Shown piece by piece: positions 1-12,754 of a stretch of DNA of 64,000 bases; positions within the stretch are counted from its first letter, which is position 1; the number at the start of each line of letters is the position of its first letter. The stretch spans positions 26,743,129 to 26,807,128 of the forward strand of contig NC_056765.1 of the NCBI RefSeq assembly GCF_018687715.1, in the 5' to 3' direction. Origin of the DNA: Carya illinoinensis. Lineage: Eukaryota > Streptophyta > Magnoliopsida > Fagales > Juglandaceae. The notes below the pieces were generated by a model. That model was not told where the DNA came from, made no database searches, and saw nothing but the letters and a program-made list of their open reading frames with translations. Position numbers and translations under genes: made by a program.

Positions 1-96
1 TAAATACTAGGGAGATCAATGTCCATCAGGTTTAAAACTAGCTAAAAGCTACATTTCAAAGAGTCAAAGACCTATACCCATTTCTCTTAGAAGGGG

Positions 97-527
97 GTGG
101 CTGCTGAGCTAGACTCCTACTCACATCACCACATTTCTATTTCGATCAACTCAGATAACTTGAATAATAGAAGGACCCTTACAGGTTTTTATGGACAACT
201 TGTTACTGCAAAAAGAAGTGAAAGTTGGGACCTATTGAGGTTAATCCAATCCAAAATCCTTGGTTATGTGTGGGAAACTTTAATAAAATTCTTTACCAAG
301 ATGAATAATTTGGATCTAACACCCGCCCCTTCAAGCAAATGGAGGAATTCAGACTGGCCTTGTTCGATTGTGGATTGGTTGATATCGGATTCATAGGTTC
401 CAAATTTACCTTGTGTAATAGAAGGGAGGGGTCTGACTTTACAAAATCTAGACTAGATAGGGCCCTGGTAAATGAGGAATGGTTAAACCTATTTGCAGTT
501 AATCAAGCCTTTGTGCTACCTGGCTAG
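97..527 (+). pseudogene. LINE endonuclease domain, fragment
   Basis: Two overlapping frames give pieces of the exonuclease-endonuclease-phosphatase domain of plant L1 elements. The first (97-396) has the LTGFYG and SWDLLR segment. The second (339-527) has the MEEFRLALFDCGL and SRLDRALVNEEWL segment, which normally ends the domain. The central part with the catalytic GDFN motif is corrupted, and a frameshift separates the pieces. In an active LINE this domain nicks target DNA to prime reverse transcription. It cannot work here. Confidence 0.75.
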
Positions 528-1149
528 AGCTCTGATCACAATCCCCTCTTAATCTAGTGCATGAACCCTGCTCAAGAAGAAGCTCCTAAATAGAAGATTT
601 TCGGGTATGAAGTTGCTTGGGGCAAAAGAGTGGGATGCCTTGAGCTTATCCAAGTTGCATGGCAAAAGGGTAATTCTAATGGATTAAAGCTCACAACCAC
701 TCGAGAAGGCTTGGAAGTATGTAGAGAAAAGCTCAAATCCTGGAGTAAGGAGGCCTATAGGAATCATAAGAGGCTTCTTAATCAAAATAGAGAGAGGCTT
801 AGATTGTTGCAAAACTCAAATACAGGCCAGTTTAGTAGCTAAATAAGTTCCCTTCAAAGGGAAGTAGATGGGTATCTAGAAGAGGAAGAGCTCAAGTGGA
901 GACAGAGCCAAACAAAGGTGGCTTAGGGATGGGGATAGAAACACCAAATTCTTTCATAAGTGTGCTACTCAAAGTAAACATCTGAATTCTATTAGAAAGA
1001 TTGTAAATGAGGAAGGTCTTATAGCTTCTAGCCAAGAAGGAATTGCCAGGACATTCCAATCCTTTTACCAAGGCCTTTTTTCTACCTCAAACCCGAGGAA
1101 TATAGAAGTTGCTTTATAGTCTTTCCAGCCTTTAGTCAGTGAAGAGATG

Positions 1150-2222
1150 AATTCCTCACTTTCTAGGCCTTTACTGAAGAAGAAGTTGTAGTAGCCATCA
1201 AAGGCATGAACCCTCTTGGATCTCCTGGCCCAGATGGTTTCCCACTTGTATTCTACCACCAACATTGGGGCACAATTGGTAAGGAAGTTACGAGAGCAGT
1301 ACTTGAAGCACTCAACAACATGAAGGGCCTTAGTGATCTCAACTAGACTTTCATATCCTTGATTCCCAAGAAGAAATCCCCCCAATCTATAGTAGATTAT
1401 AGACCCTTCAGCCTCTGCAATGTACTATATAAGATCACCTCCAAAGCAATTGCTAATAGGCTTAAAACCATCCCACCCAACCTAATTTCTCCAACTCAAA
1501 GTGTTTTTATTCCAGGGAGATTAATTTCTAATAATGTGGTTGTTGCATATGAACTGTTGCACTCTATGCAAACTAGGTTAAAAGGGAAATGTAATGGTTT
1601 TATGGCCTTAAAATTAGACATGAGTAAGGCTTATGACCATGTGGAATAGGAGTTCTTGTATAAAGTAATGATTACAATGGGCTTTGCTGCTTCATGGGTA
1701 GACTTGGTGATGCAGTGTGTTACTACTGTCCATTACTCATTATTGATCAATGGCATCCCCCAAGAGCTCTTCTCCCCTTTTAGAGGAATCAGGCAGGGAG
1801 ATCCTCTCTCTCCCTACCTCTTCATCATTTGTTCTGAATTCTTGAGTCATAGCCTTAATAATGCTGAGTTGTAAGGCCTAATTTTTGGAATTCCAGCTGC
1901 TCGAGGTGGCTTACAGGTGAATCACCTTTTATTTGTAGATGACAGTCTAGTTTTTTACAGATGCAACCCAGCTGAATGGAGTAGATTACAGTAAGTACTC
2001 AGCAATTATGAACAAGTAACTGAACAAAGGCTTAATCTTGACAAAACCTCCATCTTTTTTAGCAGCAATACCAAGCCAGAGATCCAACAAGCCATTCTAC
2101 AGCAAGTAGGGATTAAAGCCTCTGGCCCTTTTGACAAATATCTAAGACATCCAACATGGGAAGACAAGGAATCAAAGCATTCAGCTTAGTTTTGGACAGA
2201 ATACTAAAACGGCAAGTTGGAA
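1150..2222 (+). pseudogene. LINE reverse transcriptase, 5' part, broken
   Basis: Successive plus-strand frames show canonical plant LINE RT blocks: a GPDG segment near 1230, LDMSKAYDHVE near 1620-1648, GIRQGDPLSPYLF near 1786-1830 and the catalytic box FVDDSLVFY near 1935-1960. Stop codons occur after DHVE (1647) and before the VDD box. The reading is cut at 2222 by the hAT insertion and resumes at 7904. The family's role is target-primed reverse transcription. The many stops make it a relic. Confidence 0.85.
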
Positions 2223-2230
2223 GACTAATG
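2223..2230. repeat. Left 8-bp target-site duplication of hAT-1
   Basis: GACTAATG directly precedes the element end TAGGGGTGT and is repeated exactly at 7896-7903 after the other end. An 8-bp duplication is diagnostic for hAT transposons. Confidence 0.95.
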
Positions 2231-2249
2231 TAGGGGTGTTCAAAATTCC

Positions 2250-2405
2250 GAGACTTCCGATTCCGACCGATTTCCGCTCCGATTCCGACACTAGCGGAGT
2301 CGAAATATTCGGAACTCGGAATCAGAATCGGAATATTCCGATTCCGACTCAGAAGTCGGAATCGGAATCGGTGCCCGGGTTGGTTCCGATTCCGAATACC
2401 GAATT
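2250..2405. repeat. Left subterminal TTCCGA/TCGGAA array of hAT-1
   Basis: The hexamer TTCCGA and its complement recur many times in both orientations, usually as ATTCCGA or TCGGAATC. The matching array is at 7650-7890. In hAT elements such subterminal repeats are binding sites for the transposase BED finger. That role is inferred here from position. Confidence 0.8.
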
Positions 2406-2410
2406 TCGAG

Positions 2411-2478
2411 TTTTTTTAAAAAAATTATGCAGCTGCAAAACGACGTCGTTTTGCAGCTGCATAATTTTTTTAAAAAAA
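2411..2478. repeat. Perfect 68-bp palindrome centred on GACGTC
   Basis: Two 34-base arms (2411-2444 and 2445-2478) are exact reverse complements with no loop. The centre is AAAACGACGTCGTTTT. A second shorter palindrome with the same ACGACGTCGT core follows at 2481-2496. It lies on the transposase 5' side, between the subterminal array and the coding region. The second hAT element has an equivalent in the same relative position. Confidence 0.95.
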
Positions 2479-2496
2479 CTGGAACGACGTCGTTCC

Positions 2497-4330
2497 ATTT
2501 AAAAGGGAATGACGCCGTTTTTCGTAACTCTCACGCCGAGTGCTCTCAAGTCTCACAGACAGGACCAGTCTCGACTCTCACTGTCACATGACTCACATTT
2601 CTTGCCTCTCAGACCATTCACAGAAGCACTGCTGCCTCTCACGCCTCACGGTCTCGACTCTCACCGATTTAGTTTAGGTCCCTCCACAGACCTCTCACGC
2701 CGCAGGCCCCCACCGATTAGCCATCGCCGCACTGCGTGATTGCTGAATCCAAGCAGTTTTTTTAGTAAGGTAAATATAGGAATTATTATGAGATAAATTG
2801 TGTATTCCGAATTTTATTTAAACGGATTATTTGATGTATGGAATTTTTTTGTGAATGGTGAACGATGTTGTGATTCTGTGAAATGATTATGTATTGAGGA
2901 ACCATTTTGCATTTTCAGTATTTTTTTTGTTTGTGATTTTGGACATTGAAGGCAACCTGTTTGTAGAAATGTCACAAAGAAAATGTTGGGCTATTTTCAG
3001 CCGTGGTTTCACTGGTTTGGTGGATGTTGGGGTCCACTTTATATATCTACATTATCATATATATGTCCTAATTTATATATATATATATATAATATCCGAA
3101 TATAGTATAGACTATGGTTATATACTTATATCTCAGCCCAGGACCCCCAAAATTGATACGTTTGGTTCCTGAAATAGATGGCTTCTCCCTAGATAGCCAC
3201 CCTCCAGGTAAATGCAAAATGCTAGTGTAAACTCTCCAATCTTTCATATAATATATTTTAAAAGACTTCAATTATTCATTATTTAAATTATAATATCATC
3301 AATATAATCGAGATCACAAAATCTAAGATCAAAAACAACATTTTTCTTATTCCCCTTGGTGTTTATGGACATTGACACCAGAATCATGTGCCATATCCGA
3401 GCTTCATCTTGATGAGAATATTCAAATTCTAAGGCTTAAAGGGTGTGGCAGTAGGTATTTGAGAGCCTCTAGGGAGTAGAAAGTTTGAAGTATCAATAAC
3501 AAATATATATGTAAAGAAGACCATGTGAGGTTTAAACATCAAGAGATTCTTCAATACTGCTTAAGCCTTAAGGTCAATACCTCAAGGCTATCTCTTGAGG
3601 CTTCCCTCTAAAGTTTATTATTAATAATTTACTTTGGGCTCATTAGAGAGCGCTGGGACCTACAGGCTATATAGCATGGACATGTTTGTGAGGAGTTAAT
3701 CCGTAAGACATCAAGAGGCTTAGTAGCTATAGGCAACTGGCGTATTTTGCTTGTGATTAAAATGAGATGCAGTAGAGGCTAATTTTCCTCTACTGTCTAG
3801 CCGTCATTCATAACCCTATATTATATATGGTATATTATAACCTGGCTGAAAATTATATTGAGATAAAGATATATGTGTATTATATTATATATGGTATATT
3901 ATAACCATATGGTATATTATATTTTCCTCTACTGTCTAGCCGTCATGAGATAAAGATATATATTATATATATATATAACTTGGCTGAAAATTATCATGAG
4001 ATAAAGATATTGAAAACTATATATATATATATATATATATATTATAACTTGGCTGAAAATTATCATGAGATAAAGATATATAGGAATATATATATATATA
4101 TAACTTGGCTGAAAATTATCATGAGATAAAGATATTGAAAACTACAGCAATCTAATAATAAAAAAGACACCTTAAATTGTTCTAGGTATCACTAGAAGGA
4201 ACTAGAAGGATGATCATGAGCCTCATTCACCATGCAAGAATCTGTAGTAATGATCTTTGGCAGATTCTTTTATTGTTTTCTTAATAAACTTATTAATTTG
4301 GTCTTCTATAAATGTGTCAGATTTGAAGCT
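2497..4330. other. hAT-1 5' leader region, no gene
   Basis: C-rich sequence with many TCTCAC tracts (2525-2740) looks like a leader or promoter-proximal segment. It is followed by AT-rich DNA. No supported coding region is visible before the transposase. Confidence 0.6.
3835..4145. repeat. AT-rich tandem repeats in hAT-1
   Basis: The segment CTTGGCTGAAAATTAT with a following ATGAGATAAAGATAT recurs about four times, separated by ATATAT runs of varying length. Confidence 0.8.
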
Positions 4331-6680
4331 ATGGAGGAAGAACCATATGGGACCCCAGAACAGGATCAAGATGCCACAATGCTGTCCCCAGCACCGAGAT
4401 CGAGACCCTCTTCTAGAACACAAACTTCATGTGCAAGTACTCGATTCCCACTCCCGATAAATATAGAAGATGAAGATACATTTAATGAGGAGACTGAGAT
4501 GGGTATTGGGGATGAGCCGGATGTACCACCTCCATCCGCGAGTGCCAAGCCACCACGTCCACGATCAAATAAAAAAAGATCGTGGACGTGGGAACATTTC
4601 ACCAAGGTTGACGGTGATCCCTCGGAACCGCACGCGGCTTGCAACCATTGTGGCCAAGAAGTTGGATGTCATTCAAAGAAACAAGGCACTACTGGATTGA
4701 TATCATATCTAAATGGTTGCCAGAGGTATAAGATAGCGAAGGGATCGGCGGCCAAAGATCAGACAACGCTGAGTTATGAAACTTCTACTGCGACTGATGG
4801 TACGCAAGTTAAGAAAATGGTTATCCCTCAATACAGTGAGAAGTTGTTGAGAGATGCGCTTGCCGAGATGATCATTGAAGATGAGATGCCTTTTATGACA
4901 GTTGAAAAAAGAGGGTTCCGCAAGTTTGTCAAGCTCATTGAGCCACGATTCCCAATGCCGTCACGGTATACAGTGATGCGGGATTGTATGAAAAGACATT
5001 TAAAAGAGAAGGCTGAGATGAGACAAATGTTTGTGAGGACTGGCCAGAGAGTCTCATTTACGACTGACACATGGATGTCTATACAGAATGTTTCCTACAT
5101 GTGTATTACAGCACACTACATTGACAGTTCATGGATTTTAAAAAAACGGATTATTGGATTCAAAGAAATCAGTGATCATAAGTGTGCATCAATTGGGGCG
5201 GCAATGGATGATTGCTTGAAAGATTGGGGAATTCAGAAAGTTTTGTGCATTACAGTTGACAATGCTAGTGCCAATGATACTGCAATCGAATGGTTCAAGC
5301 GGAATACAAGAGTGAGAGATGATGTCATCCGGGACCATGAGTTTATCCATATTCGTTGTTGTGCTCACATAATCAACCTGATTGTGACTGAGGGCTTAAA
5401 AGAGGTTGATGATTCCATTACCAAAGTCCGCAACATTGTGCGGTATGTGAGGGCTTCTTCCCAACGGCTGAAAAAATTCAGGGCAATAGAAGAACAACTT
5501 GGAATAAAACATTCACGGACGCTGTGCTTGGACATTCCCACTCGATGGAACTCTACATATATGATGTTGGATGTGGCACAGAGGTACCAGAAAGTATTTG
5601 AGCGGATGGAGGTGAAAGATGGGGGCCTTAAGTATGCTTTGCTGGAGCCTGCCGGAAAGGGGCTCGGTCCGCCGGACACACATGATTGGACGAGTGTAGG
5701 ATTTTTTGTCACATTTTTGCAGATTTTTTATGATATTACAATGAAAATATCTGGATCCGCATACACGACTGCAAACTTGTGGTTCAGTCAGATCTCGACA
5801 CTACACCACCACTTGGAAGATGGTTGTGATAACCCTAGCGGACTTCTATCTGGTATGGCTCAGAGGATGCTGTCCAAATATAATAAATATTGGGGGCAAG
5901 TTGAGAAGATAAATAGATTACTCTTTGTGGCTGTGATCCTTGACCCCCGAATCAAGTTGGCCGTGATAGAATATTGGGCTAATTCCGTCCTTGGGGCAAT
6001 GAAGGCTGCATCGTTTATTACATCGCTTAAAACTGATCTCGATGACTTGTACATCCATTACAAAAATAGTGGACAACCTTCATCTTCAGCGGGTACCTCA
6101 CATGTGACTCCGACACCTCCCTCTGATGACTTTAGCCCAGTAGGTGCATTGTCTCGATGCCATAGGAATTACGACATCATGAATGAGTATCATCAGCTCG
6201 TTGCGTCGAAGAATATTATGGGGTGTACTTCAGAGGTTGAACGGTATTTTATGGAAGAGGTCGAGGCACCTAGTCCTGCATTTGAGATATGCATTTGGTG
6301 GAAGGCTAATTCTGTCAAGTATCCAATCCTTTCCCGTATTGCCCGAGATGTGCTAGCCATTCCTATTACGACAGTTGCATCTGAGTCGGCGTTTAGCACT
6401 GGAGGTCTAGTGTTGGATGCTTTCCGGAGTTCTTTGTCACCGTCAACTGTGGAGGCCCTCGTTTGCACACAGAACTGGATCAGTGATACACCCCTTGGAC
6501 TAGATAGCATTGGCATTGACGATGAGAGCTATAGGCTTGAAGATGGTAACCTTATTTTACTTGTTTTTTTATTATTGATTATTTTAATTATTTTTATGAT
6601 TATACTAATTTATTTAATTTATATTTTTTTATCATTTCACAGATGTAATTGTGAACCCCAGTATAGTTGCTGATGACTGA
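4331..6680 (+). CDS. hAT-1 transposase (RICESLEEPER/Ac-type), two exons
   Basis: The start is the ATG at 4331, giving MEEEPYG; an upstream in-frame ATG at 4232 would add 33 hydrophobic residues unlike the family. A GT-AG intron is proposed at 6546-6642. The spliced product is 750 residues ending VADD. The order is an N-terminal disordered region, a BED finger (Cys104, Cys107, Cys130), an RNase-H-like catalytic core (Asp246 in TTDTW, Asp310 in TVDNAS, Glu685 in ASESAFSTG) and a hATC dimerisation region (about 660-720). The ORF has no stop or frameshift. One oddity is that the His expected in the BED finger is Tyr126 (SYLNGC). The protein would bind subterminal repeats in the nucleus and cut the ends of its own element. 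Without splicing the frame runs through the intron to 6673. Confidence 0.88.
6546..6642 (+). other. Predicted 97-bp transposase intron
   Basis: It starts GGTAAC at the donor, is very T-rich, and ends TTTCACAG before ATGTAATTG. Splicing joins GAAGATG to ATGTAATT and yields a short acidic C-terminus. Retention stays in frame and adds a strongly hydrophobic stretch. The base composition favours an intron. Confidence 0.7.
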
Positions 6681-7649
<969 letters not shown>

Positions 7650-7890
7650 AAGTCGGAATTCGGAATTCCGGAACCGATCGGAATTCCGAATTCCGACTGG
7701 AATCGGAATTCTGACTCATGTTCGGATTTCGGAAGTCGGAATTCCGATCGGGAGTCGGAATTCCGACTTCCGAACAGAGTCGGACTCCGATTCCAGTCGG
7801 AATCGGAATCGGAGCTCGATTTCGATTCCGACAAAAGTCAGAATCGGAAGTCGGAGTTCCGATTCCGATGTAGTCGGAATCGGAGCACAC
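7650..7890. repeat. Right subterminal TTCCGA/TCGGAA array of hAT-1
   Basis: Dense direct and inverted copies of TCGGAAT and ATTCCGA mirror the left array and end at GAGCACACCCCTA, the right terminal inverted repeat. Confidence 0.8.
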
Positions 7891-7895
7891 CCCTA

Positions 7896-7903
7896 GACTA
7901 ATG
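7896..7903. repeat. Right 8-bp target-site duplication of hAT-1
   Basis: GACTAATG directly after the element end CACCCCTA matches 2223-2230 exactly. Confidence 0.95.
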
Positions 7904-9521
7904 TACTGTCTCAAGCTGGGAAAGAAATATTACTAAAGTCTGTCCTACAGGCAATCCCCACCTAAAGTATGGGCATCTTTAAACTTTCCAAGCCAATTCT
8001 CAGGAGCCTCAACAAGTTGTTGCAGTCATTTTGGTGGGTCTAGAAAGATAACAGATCCAAAACATTGGTTGAGTTGGCAGGCACTTGGAAAACCCAAGGA
8101 CAAAGGGGCTTGGGTTTTAGAGATTTTGAGCTCTTTAATTTAGCCATACTAGCTAAACAAGGGTGGAGGATTATCTAAAATCCTTCCTCCCTTGCTGCTT
8201 AGGTACTCAAGGCCAAGTATTTCTTGGGATCATATTTCTTCTCAACTAAATCAAGAGCCAGTGATTCATATGTTTGGAGGAATTTCCTCTCAGCAAGGCC
8301 AATTCTCATGGAGTGACTATTATGGAAAGTTGGAGATGGGCAACAAATGAAAAAATGGCAAGACAAGTGGCTCCCATGCCCTTCCACTTATCGAGTGCAA
8401 TCTCTTGGCTAGACTGAGGCAACAATTTTAGAACCCATCAATCCAGAAACTATGCAATGGTATTTACCTCTCATCCATGCCATTTTCTCAGAGTCTGAGG
8501 CAAGTTTAATTAGCAGGATGACCATTAGCCCCTGCATAAATCAAGATGTGCTGACATGGAGGTTCTCAAGCAATGAAATTTTTTTAGTGAGAAGTGCTTA
8601 TCACCTATAAGGCACTATGATGGAAGACAGAAGGGGGCAATCCTCAACACATCCCCACACATCGAGTTTTTGGAAGAAAATTTGGGGTATCCAAGCTCCT
8701 CAAGCCATTAAGTCCTTTTTGTAGAGAGCAACTAGGGAGTCCGTTGCTACTAATCTGAACCTATATAAGAGGAAGGTGGTGGAGTCCCCTCTCTGTCCAA
8801 TTTGCTTCCTGTACCTTGAATCAGTTACTCATGCCCTTTGGACTTGTATAGCAGCCCAAGATGTCTAGTTTATGAGCTCAAGAAGGATATAAAAGTTGGG
8901 TATACTGAATGGCACTTCTTTAAAGAGATCTTGATGCTTATTTTGGACCAACTACATTCCTTGGAATTCACAGAAGTAACAATCACTGCAAAGGCAATTT
9001 GGCGTAGAAGGAATTCTTGGATTTTTGAGCACCAATTTTACTCTCCCCTTCAAGTGTCAAAGTATGTCCATGCAGAGTTGATAACTATTGGCCTATGGAT
9101 AGAAAATGGGGGAAAACAAACTAAGATCCAGGTGGCACATAGTACTCAATGGTCTGCTCCTCCACTAGATTTCTTCAAAGCTAATTGGGATGCAGCCATT
9201 GATAAAGGAAATTTGAGGATAGGACTTGATGTGATTATCAAAGACTCGATTGGTCTTACTATAGCCTCATTATGCTCATCTATCCCCTTGAATCATGATC
9301 CATTGCTAGGGAATGCAGTAGCAGCACTTATAGCAACTACACTGTGTGCTAAACTGGGGCTTCACCAGATCATACGAGAAGGAGATTCCCTTGCTGTGGT
9401 TCAGTTTGTCCAACACAAAGATGAAAGCTGGAGCTCCCCTAAAATGGTTAGAGACATCAAAACTTTATTATCCAAGTCCGGGAATGGTCTATCCATCATA
9501 TCCCTAGGGCCATCAATGTAA
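7904..9521 (+). pseudogene. LINE 3' part: RT end, zinc-binding and RNase H domains, broken
   Basis: The LINE resumes after the hAT insertion. Near 8686-8850 a zf-RVT type segment reads FWKKIWGIQAP through CPICFLYLESVTHALWTC, with an internal TAG in place of an expected tryptophan codon. An open stretch at 8838-9521 ends with a plant LINE RNase H: FKANWDAAID near 9172, then GNAVAALIATTLCAKLGL and EGDSLAVVQF. Earlier stops show the whole frame is dead. In live elements the RNase H removes template RNA. Confidence 0.8.
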
Positions 9522-9640
9522 TTGCTCATGCCTTAGCAAAATTTGTTCTGACATGTTCGGAGGACTATATATTTCTGGAGGACTACGTACCCTCTATGTA
9601 TACAGCATTTACTCTAATGGAATGAAATTTATCCTTTCAA

Positions 9641-10177
9641 AGAAATATATATATATATATATATATATATACCCGTTTCTGGAGAGAGAAGTAGGAAAAA
9701 AAAGGGGGGAAAGAAATTAAAGAAAATTTAACATCGGGATGAGGAGATTACCGAGAGGCAGATGCGGCGGAGACTCGGGCAGAGCAGGTTGCTGAACAAT
9801 CTGAGGAAGAGATAGAGAGAGTGTGTTGAGAGAGTGAGAAAACAGAAAGGGAGGGCACGGCGTCGAGCGGGAGGGAAAACTCACCGTGAGACAGTGAGCA
9901 GCTTGCGATGGTCTGGGGTGACGTGCAGTGCTCGGCGGCACCTTCTGTGTAGGTGGAGACGACGTGGAGGGGCTGGCGACGTCGCTAGGCTTCACCGACG
10001 TGTCACGGGGCTGAAAAATTGAGACGGGGAACAGGTCTTCTTGCTCTGTTTTGGGTTTCCTGAAATAGAGGCTCTCGGTGGTTACAGAGGTCTGGGTAAT
10101 GCTTTACGTTGACGGCTTCTGTCATGCGGGGGAACTCGGCACGTTGAGTTCTCCGCCTATGAAAAGATTTCACCTAA
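9641..10177. other. Intergenic, AT microsatellite then GC-rich sequence, unassigned
   Basis: An AT run ends near 9671. It is followed by purine-rich and then GC-rich DNA with frequent CGNCG motifs. Short open frames exist on both strands (for example minus 9717-9995) but have simple Ser/Pro/Arg-rich composition and match nothing I recognise. It could be a gene leader or part of an unrecognised repeat. Confidence 0.6.
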
Positions 10178-11045
10178 GGGCATCAGCAATGGTCTAGCCA
10201 TTGTCAAGTCTAAATTTTGGCTAGAATTGTAAATTTTAGCTATAATCAAAACTTTTAGCTAAGTCCATCACATTGAACTAGTTATTTTGAAGTAAAAATA
10301 ATAATATAATATTTATTTTATTAACTTATCACATTGAACGGAGCTGGACGACGGAGGCATGTAAAAACGAAAATGAAAATGAAAACAGAGATAGTGGCAT
10401 GCGACGGAGCTGGGCAGCCCACAAGTGGCTCGACAGAGCTGGGCATCTTCTGAGGCGATATGGAGGTGCAGCGGCGTAAGCGAGGCTCCGATTGGCAGCC
10501 CTGTTTTTCTTTCTGAAAAACAGAGCTCATTAGTCAATGACAGTGAGGTGGACGGAGGTCAGCTGCGACGGAGCTGGGCGGCCCGCAAGTGGCTGGACGG
10601 AGGTCAGCTACGCCAGAAGAAAACGCCGTCGATCTGCATGGCCCCGTAACTGAGAGAGAGATAGAGTGATGAGAGAGAGAACAGAGATGAATTTGAAAAA
10701 CACTTCCATGCGACAGAGAGAACGAGAGCACAATATTCTACTCTGTTTTGAGGTTCTCCAATTACTGAAAACGAAAACACTTCCATGCAACGGAGCTCCG
10801 GCGTAGAGAAAAAAAAGAGAAAGAAATGAAGAAGGAGCAGATCAATTGCAGATGAAGGAGCGGAAAGAATAAAATAAGCTTTGGCTGGACAACAGTCGCT
10901 CGCCAAGTTTGGAGGAAGGGATACAATTACTGTGTCAATTATGTTAAACTTTCAAGTTTTAGCTAGGCCATTGCAGATGAATTTCTGTAAATTTATGCTC
11001 CATTTTAGACTTGCATGGGCAATGGCGAGGCCATTGCGAATGCTC
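10178..11045. mobile_element. Non-autonomous Harbinger/Tourist-like element with GC-rich cargo
   Basis: The ends are imperfect inverted repeats: GGGCATCAGCAATGG on the left and the complement of GAGCATTCGCAATGG on the right. TAA lies directly outside both ends (10175-10177 and 11046-11048), as expected for PIF/Harbinger target duplications. The 868-bp body is partly AT-rich near the ends but has a GC-rich core (10330-10880) with repeated GCGACGGAGCTGGG units. There is no transposase. The core may be captured host DNA. Confidence 0.65.
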
Positions 11046-11250
11046 TAATTCAATTAAAAATATTTAATGATTTTAACTCAATTAACAAGCCCAATAAAAA
11101 ATATTTGATATCCGTGAAAAATAAAAATTTAGATATGAAATCCCACTCCCCCCCCCAAAAAAAAAAGACATACTTTTTAATCTCAAGTAGACTTTTCATC
11201 TATATAAATCTAAAAAGTTTTAGAAATTAAACTTGATAATAGGTCTGGGT

Positions 11251-11742
11251 GTTACATTCTCCCCCTTTTAAAGAACATTTTATCCTCAAAATTTGTTGCA
11301 TCGAAAGTAAGGCCTAAAATACTTAACCCTCATAATCCAAGCCTATTATAACTTCAATTTTTGCCAAACCTAATATTTGAAAATCCATACTTTCCAAGAT
11401 GATCTTTCACCTCGGGTAGTCAAACCTAAAACTATGAACCTCAACAAAGGAATTACAACCCTAATAATTCCTCTATTGTTTTTTTTTTTAATTTTTTTTT
11501 ATAACTAAACCTCAAATATCATTATAAAATAAAAATAAAAACACTCTCAACATAACATTTCGATCTCCTAATATATGGTAAAATGCTCCAAAGTTAAGTC
11601 CTGAGCTCAAATCACAAATTCGTGAATCCTCCCAAGGTCTACTCTTAAACCATCAAATTTCTAAAAATTCACACTTTCATTATGCACACTGACCAACCAG
11701 AATTTTTAAAAAGCGGGTTTGGTGTTAGGTCAGGTGTTACAG
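11251..11742 (-). repeat. Possible degraded retroelement LTR
   Basis: On the minus strand the sequence begins TGTAACACCTGACC and ends AATGTAACA, a TG...CA frame resembling Ty3-type LTRs. No 5-bp duplication is visible and no internal domain is attached. The rest of 11049-11850 shows no coding region. Confidence 0.35.
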
Positions 11743-11854
11743 TAATCATAGAGTTGAGTTCATAATTCAAGTTAATCAGTGACGAAAAAAAGTATGGATC
11801 TAAAAATAGGACTTGAAAACTTGTAAATTTTCAAACCCAATGAATATTAAATAC

Positions 11855-12006
11855 CTCACATTCCAATAGATAGAGAAGACCTTCAGGGATGGACAAACAT
11901 TGGTTATAGCTTCAATTCCCTCATCGGAGATCTTTTGGCATTCATTCAGATTCAGATACTCCAGATTTTTAAGAGAATCCAAACACCATGAAATACAAGT
12001 TATCAA
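11855..12006 (-). pseudogene. Exon fragment of a leucine-rich-repeat F-box (AMN1-like) protein
   Basis: The minus-strand frame contains SLKNLEYLNLNECQKISD followed by GIEAITNVCPSLKVFSIYWN, a cysteine-containing LRR of the kind in plant F-box/LRR proteins. It ends at a plausible donor, TGTGAG then GTATTT, at 11854/11855. No other exon could be recognised between 11050 and 12960, so this is either one exon of a gene extending outside or an isolated relic. F-box/LRR proteins select substrates for SCF ubiquitin ligases. The upstream exon edge is uncertain. Confidence 0.6.
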
Positions 12007-12559
12007 ATAGAATCTTAAGTTACAGAAAAGTATCCATTAGAAAGCATATCATTTTCTGCTAAGCAAGATAAGTTTTATTAATGGTGATAAAAGAGAGACC
12101 ATGGCCTTCTACTTTCCAGATTTTACAAAAATTTATGCCCGATTAGGCAGCACATAACCATCATGATCACAATGATTAAGCAAATTGAAAATATACAAGC
12201 CATATGTGTGAGCAATCCAGAATCACTAATATTCAAAACTTTTGTTACTTTATTTGTTTCTCTATCTCTGAGTCTTCTCTATTTCCTGCAATCTTCAAAA
12301 TCGTTTATGATTCACCTTATTGAACCAGTTCTTGACTAAAATTCTTTCCAATACATATAAATCTTTCTGTAACTATAATATATGACCTGTTTTGTCAAAA
12401 ATAGGTATGTCTACCATTATATTCCAAAAATTATACCTACACATAAGTATTTTCATGCTAAGAATAGTTGACCATGCTTCTTATTTGGTAAGGAACACAT
12501 TCAATCTCTACCTGAGTTGCCATTTTCTTCAAAAGCAACAAGAGAGAACACATATTTAG
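12007..12559. other. AT-rich non-coding stretch, intron-like
   Basis: I see no coding region. Composition and T-rich runs would fit an intron of the minus-strand LRR gene, but no partner exon is recognised. Confidence 0.5.
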
Positions 12560-12754
12560 GTATCGTTTGGTTATATAGTTCAGATGAAATGAAATATTTT
12601 GTTGAAAGTTGAATAAAATATTGTTATAATATAATTTTTAATATTAGTTTTGTTTTAGGATTTAAAAAAATTGAATTGTTTATTATATTTATATAAAAAT
12701 TTTAAAAAATTGTAATAATGAGATAACATAGTTTGATTTTGTGTAACCAAACCA
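12560..12754. mobile_element. AT-rich MITE of about 195 bp
   Basis: The ends are related inverted sequences: CGTTTGGTTATA on the left and TGTAACCAAAC on the right, around a very AT-rich body. Related GTTTG-containing AT-rich segments occur near 15805 and 38310. Superfamily is not assigned. Confidence 0.55.
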
